Of a stretch of 64,000 nucleotides of DNA, positions 53,799 to 63,103 are shown piece by piece (positions within the stretch are counted from its first letter, which is position 1; the number at the start of each line of letters is the position of its first letter). Origin of the DNA: Hydrogenophilales bacterium (GTDB lineage Bacteria > Pseudomonadota > Gammaproteobacteria > Burkholderiales > Thiobacillaceae). The stretch spans positions 1 through 64,000 of the forward strand of contig JADJCP010000002.1 of NCBI GenBank assembly GCA_016703155.1. Reading direction: 5' to 3'. The notes under the pieces are model-generated. The model worked only from the letters and a program-made list of their open reading frames with translations, ran no database searches and was not told the DNA's origin. The translations under genes were made by a program, and so were the position numbers.

Positions 53799-54763
53799 GG
53801 CCCGACCCCTCTGAGACCTTAAAGCTGTCGATTGCATTCAACGCAATAGCGTATGTTGCCCTGACTATTCCGGCAGGAACCATGCTTCCAGTGAGCTTTG
53901 GGAAACCCTCGCCGACAACATATGACAAATGCGAAATGGGCTCGAATAGGACCGTGTCGTAGAAGTCATGCTCTACATAGCAGGCCTCAAGAAGGCGCTC
54001 CTTGAACAGAGACAACGCAACAGGACTGGCGGAGATGCTCCCCTCGATTCTGGCTACGAGTGAATTGAGGTTTAGGGCGCCATGCTCACCGGGGGTGGCT
54101 GACCTGAGCATGATGACTGCAATTCGCATTGGCATGCCGCAATCGAGCTGCTGTAGTGATGAGATCGAGACATCCTCCGTAGCGGGACCGATAGCCTTCA
54201 CCTCGACCGCAGCATCGGAAAACAGGAAATCCTGATCTGCTCCCAAGGGGCCGGACCAGCCAGAGATTGTTTCAAGCATATCCCTGCCTTCGGATTCGAT
54301 CAGCGACTCCATAACCAGCAGCTCGGCAATAAGTCCCTTGATCTGGTGCAACTGCAGCAGGCCACTTCCGCCCTGCTGGAAAAGCCTCTTCCAGAGATTC
54401 AATCGGTCCTTGAACAGAGCAATCAGCAACTTCTCGCTCTCGACCTGACTCGCCGCATCCAGAAGATCCTGACACAGGCGCCCGAACACAGCTTCCAGCC
54501 CGCGTTGCCTTAGCCTAAGTACCATCAGCCATGAGCCGTCCTGACGCTGTTGTCTGAAATAGTCCAGTGATGAGGAATCCACAGCGATGTTGGGGGGCCT
54601 TTCATGAACACCGATTGCCAACAGCACGAACACGGAAGCGTCAACACCAGCGGTCGAATGTGGTATCTGGATCGACTCTGATCAGGCGGAATCCCTCGTT
54701 GACAAGAGGCTGTTTCCCTACCTGCTCTGTTGCATCCCGCCAGAGGATTTCAATCTTCGTCAT
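53791..54763 (-). pseudogene. DUF4420 PD-(D/E)XK protein, probable frameshift near the N-terminus
   Basis: ATG 54763 overlaps the Z1 stop by 14 bp and starts MTKIEILWRDATEQVGKQP, a normal N-terminus, but stops after some 40 codons. The main frame (from GTG 54633) begins in the middle of the domain and reads back to a stop with no better start. One base fewer between about 54640 and 54695 joins them. Nuclease signature: DQDFLFSDAAVEVKAI (D, ExK). Part of the MORC/Z1 restriction operon. Confidence 0.65.
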
Positions 54764-57482
54764 CTTCTTCATCTTCCGAGTCAGTTATCAAACCCATGGT
54801 GCGCAATGCAACCTTGTTTAACTTGTAGGAAACGAATGCCTGTTGAGAGTTTTCAAAGCGCGGGAACGTCAAGCTGATGGCTACGAGTGTCACCGGCTCA
54901 ATCTCAGTTGCCTTCATCATTCGATGTTCCCTTTTTCCTCCAGTCTTTGGATTCGTCGGTTCAATCACGTTGATGGTTAGAAGTGGCCGCTTCCTGTATC
55001 GCCTGTACATGTACCCAGGCACAGTGGCACCCTTCTCGGGAACCTGCCTTCTTTCCTCTCCCCATTCTGTTGCCACGGCATTAATTACCATCTTGTCTAG
55101 ATCCACCTTATCGTCACTGATCTCGCCGACACGCTGCTTGTTGAGCTTGAGATAGTCTGAGCCTTTGGGAACCTTCTCGAATTGCCGTTGGCGAGGCTTG
55201 ACTTGGCGCGACATGCCATCAGCCGCGGTGACAATCAGTTCCGGCAGTTCTGTGCCATCGCCTTGCGGCAGACAGATGTCCCACTTTTGAAGTAGATCCA
55301 GAGCATTGTCGGCAATGAAGGAAAACAGAGGCCTGTCACTGCCTGACATGTCAGCAGGAATGAACTCCATGTTCATGTTGGAAATCTCAAGAGCACGCAG
55401 GAATCTCGCCACGTCCCGTGCAGGAACCTCCCTCCAGAAGCACCGGTTTCCAAGCATCTCCGCAGGGGCCAAAGTGCCTATGAAGTGGCTCACCGTTTCC
55501 AAGTTCTTTTGGTTCAGCGTTATATCCCGAGGCAAGAATGGTGTTTCTGCGCTGTATTCGCTGAACGAGACAGCATGCTCTACCTCTTGAGCATTTCTCA
55601 TTTTGTTAAGCGCAGTGACAATCAAGGTATCCGGATGAGCCCGCACCCGCATACCAAACTTGCTTGGCGGTTGGCGGTTCGCATGCATCCTGCGGATATC
55701 CATTCGCAATTCGTCGACCACGCTTGCAATATGTGTAAACCAGTCCTGAATATCCGGATCCATCCATACCCTGCACAGGTCGTCGTAACCAGTTCGATAG
55801 CCAAACCACCGCCCCATCTGAAGCAGAGTGTCGTAGGCCTTGGAGTTCCTGAAGAAATAACTGATACACAGCCCTTCAAGAGTCAACCCGCGAGAAAGAG
55901 TGAGACCACCAACAGCAATTACCCTTCTTCCCTTCCCCGTATTCCTGTAGGCACCGTAATTCAAACGGTCTAGGGCGTCAGTCTTCTGGTTGATCGTCAC
56001 GACCTTTACCGAAGCAACTGACTCATAAAGTGTCTTTCTGACAACATCCCAAGAAAATCCCGCCTCGGAATAGTGTTCAGACCAAACATCATGCAATTTC
56101 ACCAGCTGGTCATGCCTGTCCCATAGATCGTCGTCAGCGAGGTATTGCTTAATTTCCTCCACAAGCTCGTAAAGGTGCTGCTTCAATACTGTCGAGAGTC
56201 GGATCTGCACATCGGTAAAGCGGGTGACGTTTACCAGCATCGACCGATGTCGAAGAGGCTCTTTCCTGAGATCTCGAATGGCACTGGAAATCAGGAATGC
56301 AGCCGTTGCCTGTTTCAGGGAGGCAGGTAAATCCTTTATCTGCAAATCTTTCTTGTGCTTGTCGGGGAAGGCAATGTCAGCATCATTGATGTCAACCAGC
56401 TGATAATGGTGCGGCCCTGCATCGGTAAAGATACTGGCGGCCCCGATGTAGTTGGTGGGTGTATTCAGGCTGTAAACGAAATTCGTTGGGAACAGATCAT
56501 CGCCCAAGTCAGGATTGATGAAGACATTTGCAAACGGGGTCGCCGTGTATGCCACATAGCTTGCATTGGCAAAGCGCTTCATTACCTCTCTGATCAGTTT
56601 GTTGATAGTCGCCGGGTCATCATCCTTTCTTGCATTTACTGAAGCATTGTCAGCTTCGTCATCAATCAGCAGGAGTGGCAGATCAAGCTGATGCATGCCA
56701 TTCCTCATCTGGGAATCGAGAAAGGTAATCAGATTTCTAAGGGGGGAACAGTTTTTCTTCATTACCAGCAAGACAGGCTCGCTGATGTTTTCAAGAGGGA
56801 TACCGAATAGGGCTTGTTTGTTCTTGGTCAGAAAGTCTGACTCGATTGAAGTTAGGACATTTGGTACCACCTGCTTGAAACGACCCGAACCTATCGCTCT
56901 GTTATCGCGCTGCCCATCTAGAATGTCGCGGCTGTTGCGCCCTACAAAGCCCTCGTCCATGCGCTCTTGGGATTGGGCACGCAATTCTTCGATCATGCCA
57001 GTAAGCAAGACGATGAACTTGTACCCCGTATCGGCTGCTTTGTTGATCAATCCACAATAATTCGCAGTCTTTCCGGACTGGACGTCGCCCATCACAAGAC
57101 CTTGGACCCTCCAGCCATCAACCAGACGGGGATTGCCACATTCAGTCAGAATATTGTCGGTGTCCTCGTCCAGAACACGAATGACCTCCAGCCCGAAGCC
57201 GCTTGCCTTCAGCTGGTTGGTATAGGCATTCCAGTACTTCCATTCAATTCCTGACTTGAGATCTTCGAGCCACGGCTCCTGATCGCCACCATGCAACCCC
57301 TGACCTGGAGCCATGCTGACCCCGATTGTCGACTCGAGCTGCTTGCGAATCCTGTCCAAGGTATCAGCGTCGATTCCGGGTGTGATCATTGGAAGCTTGC
57401 CGATGACCTCGTTGAGAAGTTCGTCTGTAAGCTCTCTTGTACCAATGATTCCTACTGCTATGAGAAATGGGTCGCTGTTCAT
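54750..57482 (-). CDS. Z1-domain helicase-like protein
   Basis: 910 codons. Superfamily 2-type ATPase: GDVQSGKT at 132-139 (Walker A), LLIDDEADNAS at 272-281 (Walker B), SYVAYTATPFANV (motif III), then GGLTLSRGLTLEGLCISYFFR and QMGRWFGYRTGYDDLCR (motif VI), which is the Z1 signature. Z1 proteins are the motor of MORC/MutL-type restriction systems. Coupled to both neighbours. Confidence 0.85.
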   Translation of the reverse strand: MNSDPFLIAVGIIGTRELTDELLNEVIGKLPMITPGIDADTLDRIRKQLESTIGVSMAPGQGLHGGDQEPWLEDLKSGIEWKYWNAYTNQLKASGFGLEVIRVLDEDTDNILTECGNPRLVDGWRVQGLVMGDVQSGKTANYCGLINKAADTGYKFIVLLTGMIEELRAQSQERMDEGFVGRNSRDILDGQRDNRAIGSGRFKQVVPNVLTSIESDFLTKNKQALFGIPLENISEPVLLVMKKNCSPLRNLITFLDSQMRNGMHQLDLPLLLIDDEADNASVNARKDDDPATINKLIREVMKRFANASYVAYTATPFANVFINPDLGDDLFPTNFVYSLNTPTNYIGAASIFTDAGPHHYQLVDINDADIAFPDKHKKDLQIKDLPASLKQATAAFLISSAIRDLRKEPLRHRSMLVNVTRFTDVQIRLSTVLKQHLYELVEEIKQYLADDDLWDRHDQLVKLHDVWSEHYSEAGFSWDVVRKTLYESVASVKVVTINQKTDALDRLNYGAYRNTGKGRRVIAVGGLTLSRGLTLEGLCISYFFRNSKAYDTLLQMGRWFGYRTGYDDLCRVWMDPDIQDWFTHIASVVDELRMDIRRMHANRQPPSKFGMRVRAHPDTLIVTALNKMRNAQEVEHAVSFSEYSAETPFLPRDITLNQKNLETVSHFIGTLAPAEMLGNRCFWREVPARDVARFLRALEISNMNMEFIPADMSGSDRPLFSFIADNALDLLQKWDICLPQGDGTELPELIVTAADGMSRQVKPRQRQFEKVPKGSDYLKLNKQRVGEISDDKVDLDKMVINAVATEWGEERRQVPEKGATVPGYMYRRYRKRPLLTINVIEPTNPKTGGKREHRMMKATEIEPVTLVAISLTFPRFENSQQAFVSYKLNKVALRTMGLITDSEDEEDDED

Positions 57483-58926
57483 TTTTCAAACTCCGCACGC
57501 AGACGGTCGTGGTACTGGGGATAGCGAACAACAGGATCGATGTTCAGTACTTGATCGAGTCCAACACCGGTTATTTCAAGAAGATTAGTTGCTATCTCTA
57601 CAAGCCCCGAGTACGTCTCGTCGTCATCACTGATCTTCTGGTCGGAACACATGTCCGCATAGATCGACTCATAGGGCAGTGTGTCCCCGAACAAACTGAG
57701 GAGCATCTGGAAATATCTCCGTTCCTCCTCGCCCAGCCTTGACGACAGTGACTGAATTACCGGGTGCTCCATGTTCAGTTCGTACCGAAACACTCCATGA
57801 CTGGGCTCGATTCTGGCCCAGAGAGGAATGAACCCCTTCTGTACGGCCTTCCGCCCAGGGTAGGTGATAGTCTTTTTGCTGGTATTGGCGAAGTGGGGAA
57901 TCAGTTCCTTGAGCCGGTCCCTGATCGGCTCAGGGGGGGATGCAGCTGACTTCTTGATGTCCAGTGCCCAGAGCTCGTCGAATGAGTTCGGGATATCCAC
58001 TTGCACCCGCGTCAGCTTGAAGAATTCATGCTTCGGCACCAGCCTGAACCAGGTTCCCCAGATCACGAGCCGTCTGTTCCGGTAGACGTAGAAGCCCTGT
58101 GTTCCACGCAGCCCCTCTCTTCCACCGGCAAGGTCGATTTCCTCTGGTTTGAGATGACTGACCGGAGGAAGTATGTAGGGCAGAACTTCAACATTGCCCT
58201 TCTCATGACGGATGACCTGCCCTTCCATCGGCTGTCGGAACGAATTGTTTTTGAGATATGGGTCGCGTGGAGGAACCTTCTGTCCGTTCAACATGATCAG
58301 GATGGGCGAATGTGTGCCCTCCTTCTGTGTGAACCGGTGAAATACCAAGGCGAGATGTTCATAGAGAGGCGAGAGCTTGTTCGTCATTTCCAGGCTTGGG
58401 TCGGAAGCGCCCGCAGTCAGTCTGTCAAGGTCCTGCCAGACGACCAACGTCCCCGATTCCTGCCCCTTCAATTTTTTGAACATCGGCAATGACTCAAGGC
58501 TCTGGCTGTCCGGAACGACCACAAGCCATCGTCCAGATTCCTGGACAACATCGAGATCCCAGCATCTTGCACTCACTCTTCCCATCTTTTGCTGACCACT
58601 GTCAGCTTCCTGCATTGCGAGAGTGATGCGGTTTTAAGCCCAAGCCCAAACCTGCCAAGATCATCGGGGTCACGGGTGTCTGTCGGGTTCTGGCTGCCAT
58701 GCCTCATCGCATTCGTGAGCTCGTCCGGTTCCATTCCCCAGCCATCATCCAGAATCGCGATGAACGGTTCGCTCGTAGCGTCATACTTGACTTCAACCGT
58801 GCTGGCTCTTGCTGAGATGCTGTTGTCAATCAGATCTGCTATCGCAGCTTCTATTGAATAGCCAACAGCACGCATAGACTCAATAAGCGATACCGGGTGA
58901 GGTATAACTTCGAGAGTTTCAGTCAT
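57479..58926 (-). pseudogene. MORC-like GHKL ATPase, frameshifted
   Basis: First part (58926 to about 58590): IADLIDNSISARAS (N box), LDDGWGMEPDEL (G1), DDLGRFGLGLKTASLSQ (G2). Second part (from 58587 to 57479): GRVSARCWDLDVV onwards. One A more in the AAAA run (TTTT 58587-58590 on plus) gives SKKMGRVSARCWD in one frame. GHKL ATPases dimerise on ATP and clamp DNA; MORC-type members couple to Z1 and nuclease subunits. First core gene of the restriction operon. Confidence 0.75.
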
Positions 58927-59876
58927 CTAGTTTCCTACCTTCGCAATACGCGCGGGCTGTTTGAATACTTCTATCTCATGCCACGCCAGAAAATTCCCCG
59001 CCGGCAAGTAATCTCGGCTCTGCGGCTTGATGAGTGGCATGCCGTGCTGCGCAAGCAGCGTGCTTTTCGTGGCGTCACCGCCCACCACCTGCTGACTGAA
59101 GACCAGTTTGTAGCCGTCGGGCAAAATCGTGAATGCGCCCAGATCAAAATCTTGTGGTGCAACGCGCATAAGGCCAGGCCGTTAGTTTCGACATCGGGTC
59201 CGCCGGCCTGAAACCATTTGATATGGGCGGACTCCAGGCCGATAGTTTGCTGCCCCAAGCGTAAGTCGAAGCCGCAGACACAGCAGCGGTATTCATAAGC
59301 GCACAAAACGCGCTCTCTGAAGCCGGGGTCACGGTGGCGGCGGTTGTATTTGTATTCGATATTGCCCGACCTGGCTAAGCCACTTCCCATCAAGTTCAAG
59401 CCCACCGCAGCCAGGATGTCGTCATGAAGTGTTTCTGGGAAATGGGCATTCAAGAGGTGATGGGCAACCTCCACAAGAAGGCCAGGATCATGCTGAAGAG
59501 CCGCTTGCACGGCCGGTGAGAAACCGCCTGAGATATGGTTCTGTCGGAGCTCCGTGAGGCTGGGTGTGGCACCTCGCGCGCGTTCCAGGATGTGGGCCGG
59601 GCCGGTAAGTTGCCATAAATCACCAGAATCATCCGAGGCCAGGTGCCAGAATGGGAGGTGTCTGTTCTTGCCTGCACCGGTCGGGCCGAATTCATCTATC
59701 AGACTCTTTAGAGGTGCGTCGATATGACGGAACTCCACTACAGCGGTCTCCCCTCGTTGGAGGCGACCGAGCGCTAGCAGGACCAGAAGAGATTTGTGCG
59801 GGGCACGCTTATAACCCTGTTGCCAGACACGTATGCGATCAAAAGCCTGGAGGATGTGTGATCGGTTCATTGCCAA
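58927..59876 (-). pseudogene. HNH restriction endonuclease with sulfur-binding-type N-terminus, frameshifted
   Basis: N-terminal domain YKRAPHKSLLVLLALGRL … LPFWHLASDD matches the sulfur-binding-domain HNH enzymes that cut phosphorothioate-modified DNA. HNH: CCVCGFDLR … LESAHIKWF … NGLALCALHHKI. Then a frameshift in AAAA (plus 59146-59149): one T more on the coding strand gives HHKIFDLGAFTI, joining 58927-59150. It stops directly before the MORC-like start, so it is the second gene of the operon. Confidence 0.75.
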
Positions 59877-60247
59877 TATCGAGCCTTCTCAGGCAACACC
59901 CAGCGCACGCCACCTCGCGGATCATCGCAATCACCTGTATAGCGCGGTATGAGATGGATATGCAGGTGGAACACCGTCTGGCCAGCAGCAACACCGTGAT
60001 TGATGCCAATATTGTAGCCATCTGGGGGATGCGTAGTGTCCAAGATGGCCTTGGCTTGATTCAGTGCTTTCAGCAGGGAATGTTGTTCAGCATCGGAGGC
60101 TTCGAACAAGCTGGCAAAGTGGCGTTTCGGGATGATGATCGTATGACCAGACGAGACTGGAAAACCGTCCATGTACGTCACCGTCTGTTCATCTTGCGCC
60201 ATAACACGCGCCGAATTGAGGTGGCAGAAGGGGCAAAGGTTGGACAT
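59867..60247 (-). CDS. HIT-family nucleotide hydrolase/transferase
   Basis: 126 codons. CPFCHL at the start and the catalytic HLHIHLIPR (H-x-H-x-H) near residue 95. HIT proteins hydrolyse nucleoside phosphoramidates or dinucleoside polyphosphates. Overlaps the HNH gene by 10 bp; as first gene of the operon it may have a signalling or housekeeping role in the system. Confidence 0.85.
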   Translation of the reverse strand: MSNLCPFCHLNSARVMAQDEQTVTYMDGFPVSSGHTIIIPKRHFASLFEASDAEQHSLLKALNQAKAILDTTHPPDGYNIGINHGVAAGQTVFHLHIHLIPRYTGDCDDPRGGVRWVLPEKARYWQ

Positions 60248-60408
60248 GAGAGCGGCGTCAAGTTATCCAGATGCGCTGCTTCAAGTGGGTCATGCGGCCC
60301 TGAACTATGGATTTCCTAGTCAAATGTGTTTGTAAGTAAGTCGCTTGTTCCTGCATTGTTATCTCCCTTTTCGTGTCATTCTCGCACGATCCCAATGTGT
60401 CGGATACG

Positions 60409-61200
60409 TTAGCACTTGGCTGCTGATGTGCCTGTCCGGAACTCATCCAGACAGCGGATCATCGCCTCGGGCAGATATCCTCGGATCGTAGCCTCAAGCT
60501 CAGCCGACATCCCGAAGCGCGCCTCGGCAATCGCCCCCGCAATCGCCGCCAGGGTATCGGCATCACCGCCCAGCGACACCGCATTGCGCAAAGCATCCTC
60601 AAAGTTGGCCGCCTCAAGGGCACAGACGATGGCTTCGGCTACCGTGCCCTGGCAGGACTCCGTGTATTGATAGGTTGCCCGGATGGCATAGACGTCACGG
60701 GTCAGGTCATAACCGTAGGTTTCGGCCATAGTCCTCCGGATTGTCGCTGGATCGGTGCCCTGCCGCGCCAGCCAGATCGCATGCACCGTGGCGCGCGCAC
60801 CCTTGAGCCCTTCTGGGTGGTCATGCGTCACGCCGGTGACGCGATCCGACATCGCCAGGGCATCTTCGAGGGTGTCCGACAGCCAGGCCACTGGTGAGAC
60901 GCGCATGGCGGCGCCATTGCCGTAGCTGCCATAGGGTGGTTGCGGCGTCGGGGCCGCTACCCAGCGAATGAAACGCTGACCGTAACCGCCCAGATGCGCT
61001 GGCAATTTGATTCGACGCGCCCAATCGCGCAGGGATTCGACGATGTCCCGGTCATGCAGCAGGGCATCGGCCACAGCGCAGGTCAGGACGGTATCGTCGG
61101 TAAAGCCACTGGTCTCGACCAGGAGGGGGAAGTCGTTGGTCTTGATGCGCCGGAATTCCCAGTGTGAACCGACGATGTCGCCGCAGATGGCACCCAGCAT
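60409..61200 (-). CDS. ADP-ribosylglycohydrolase-family protein
   Basis: 263 codons. MLGAICGDIVGSHWE at the start, TDDTVLTCAVADALL near residue 34 (metal ligands), and GGDADTLAAIAGAIAEARFG near 210, the DraG-type Mg-binding sites. Removes ADP-ribose from proteins or nucleic acids. It could reverse ADP-ribosylation by phage or toxin enzymes. Separated by 160 bp from the operon. Confidence 0.85.
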   Translation of the reverse strand: MLGAICGDIVGSHWEFRRIKTNDFPLLVETSGFTDDTVLTCAVADALLHDRDIVESLRDWARRIKLPAHLGGYGQRFIRWVAAPTPQPPYGSYGNGAAMRVSPVAWLSDTLEDALAMSDRVTGVTHDHPEGLKGARATVHAIWLARQGTDPATIRRTMAETYGYDLTRDVYAIRATYQYTESCQGTVAEAIVCALEAANFEDALRNAVSLGGDADTLAAIAGAIAEARFGMSAELEATIRGYLPEAMIRCLDEFRTGTSAAKC

Positions 61201-61220
61201 GATGGTTTTCCTATCGAAGC

Positions 61221-62592
61221 TCAGGGTTGGCTGTCGTCGCCCGGAACAGGCGGGGTGGGCCGGGGCTCACCTTTGCCCTGGGCTGACTTGCGGCGCAGGA
61301 AGGCCGGCACTTCGAGGTCGTTGACACATGCTCTCTTCCTTCGAGGCGAGACGGCTCGACATGCGCCGACTGGAGTACAGGGCTTCCTTGTTGAACATGG
61401 CCTGGTCTTCCTGAGATGCCAACCGTTCCATGACCGCCAGGATATCTTTCAGCCAGGGATTGGCGCCATAGGTGGCTTTCGCCTGGTTCAGCAGGCGTTT
61501 GACCTCGCTCCAGTCACCCCGCTGAGCGGCTGTGCGTGCCTGGGTGAGCAGAGCCGCCGCCGCCAGTTCATCACGCCGCCGTTCGACCAGTTCGTCTGCC
61601 AGCAAGGCCTCCCAAGACTGGGGCGGCAGGCCGGGCAGTTTCAACTGGACGTCGGGGACGGCGACGGGATGACCGTCGATGTCCACGGCGGTGAGTTCGA
61701 CCTGCAGCAGGATATTGGGGGCTTCGCCGGCGAGGCGCGCCGGCACCTTGAGGCGGATCAGGGCCCAGGCTTCGGAGCCCCAGGCGATGTCCGGCAGACG
61801 GATCACCGGGAAGCCACGCAGATCCTCGGTCGGATACTCGTTGAGCAGCGTGGCGCTGACCCCCTCGACCGTGGCGATGGACAGACGCAGGTGCCGGGCA
61901 TAGAGCTGACGGATCAGATCGAACTCTTCAGCGAAGGCGTCCAACAGGTCCTTGGCGGTCTGGGCATAGTAATGGTTACCCTGCCCCGCCTGCGCCATCG
62001 CCACCATGAGGTCTTCGTTGAAACTGTGGCCCAGACCGTAGGTCGAGGTGGTGACCCCCGCAGCGGCCATGTCCCGGCACTGGTCGGCGATGCGCTGGGG
62101 ATCGATTTCGCCTTCGTTGGCGTTGCCATCCGAGAGCAGGATCACCCGCGCCATTCCGGCTTCCTGAGCCTGGGGTTTAAGGGCCTGGGCGCCGGCCTCC
62201 CAGCCGCCATGCAGGTTGGTAATGCCACCTTCGTGGATCGACTCCAGGGCGTGCCTGAAGAGATCCCCGTTGCCGACCGGCTGATTGGGGACGAGCACGT
62301 TGACCCGGTTGTCGAACTGGACCAGCGCAGCCCGATCAGTCGGGACCATCCGCTCGAGAATATGCCGGGCGCAGCGCTTCGCTTCGTCCAGAGGTTCGCC
62401 CGCCATGGATCCGGAGCGATCGATCACCAGGGCCAGATGATGCGGCAGACGGGGCTTGGCGACTTCCGCCGGCTGGTCCGGAGCCTGGATGCGCACCAGG
62501 ACATCGAGTTGCTGGTCGAAGCCTTGCAGCAATGCGGGTTTGAGGGGCTGCACCAAGATGGAGAGTTGTGTTTTCGTGTTCTGTGTGGTCAT
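61221..62592 (-). CDS. VWA-domain protein, C-terminus possibly frameshifted
   Basis: Main frame 61267-62592, 441 codons. VWA with intact MIDAS: LVIDRSGSMAG (DxSxS) near residue 57, TNLHGG and LLSDGNANEG. After SKEES the frame turns into an unlikely tail; one base fewer near 61325 gives VNDLEVPAFLRRKSAQGKG and ends at 61221, a much more natural C-terminus. Such cytoplasmic VWA proteins assemble with other proteins; partner unknown. Confidence 0.75.
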
Positions 62593-62637
62593 TGGATGTC
62601 CAATCTGCTTGCTTACGGATAGTTGGCTTGTTCGGTT

Positions 62638-62919
62638 TTAGTGATTTATACGCCGATGGCGGTAGCCCACTGTGACGATGGCACCATCCGTGTCGACTAC
62701 GGCGTAGGCTTTCAGCTTGGCTTCAAGGGCCCGGTACTGTGGCGCCGGGAGTTGGCGCTTGAGTTGCGCCCGGGCGCGCTGGTCGAACCAGACGATGTCG
62801 GCGCCACGGGCCTCATGGGCCCAGTGGCCATAATCGAGCAGGTAATCGAGGACTTCCGGCGGGATGGCGCGTTGCTGTCTGCGCACTCGGGCGTGGTCGG
62901 TCATCGTCAGCGGCATCAT
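62638..62919 (-). CDS. Small hypothetical protein
   Basis: 93 codons from ATG 62919. HARVRRQQRAIPPEVLDYLLDYG followed by a beta-rich half ending TVGYRHRRINH; similar to small DUF4258-like toxins or RNA-binding proteins, but no firm match. It lies upstream of the VWA gene, in the same direction. Confidence 0.55.
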   Translation of the reverse strand: MMPLTMTDHARVRRQQRAIPPEVLDYLLDYGHWAHEARGADIVWFDQRARAQLKRQLPAPQYRALEAKLKAYAVVDTDGAIVTVGYRHRRINH

Positions 62920-63103
62920 GGCAATCTCCTGGGTTGGGGGTTGGCTATATTCTTTCAGGCGGGAAGCTCACTGGATGAGCTTGTGCCTATCAGCCATAGA
63001 ACTTCGACACGGAAGTCCGGGTTCGACAGTACGGAACGTTTTCATGTCGTCGGCACGAAGTTCTCAACAAGGAAGCCTCCACGAAATTTAGTATGGGGGT
63101 CGT

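Noticed and set aside
61255..62622. 455-codon open frame on the plus strand opposite the VWA gene
   Set aside because: The opposite strand carries a clear VWA protein with MIDAS residues; the plus frame has no motif and reflects GC-rich antisense openness.
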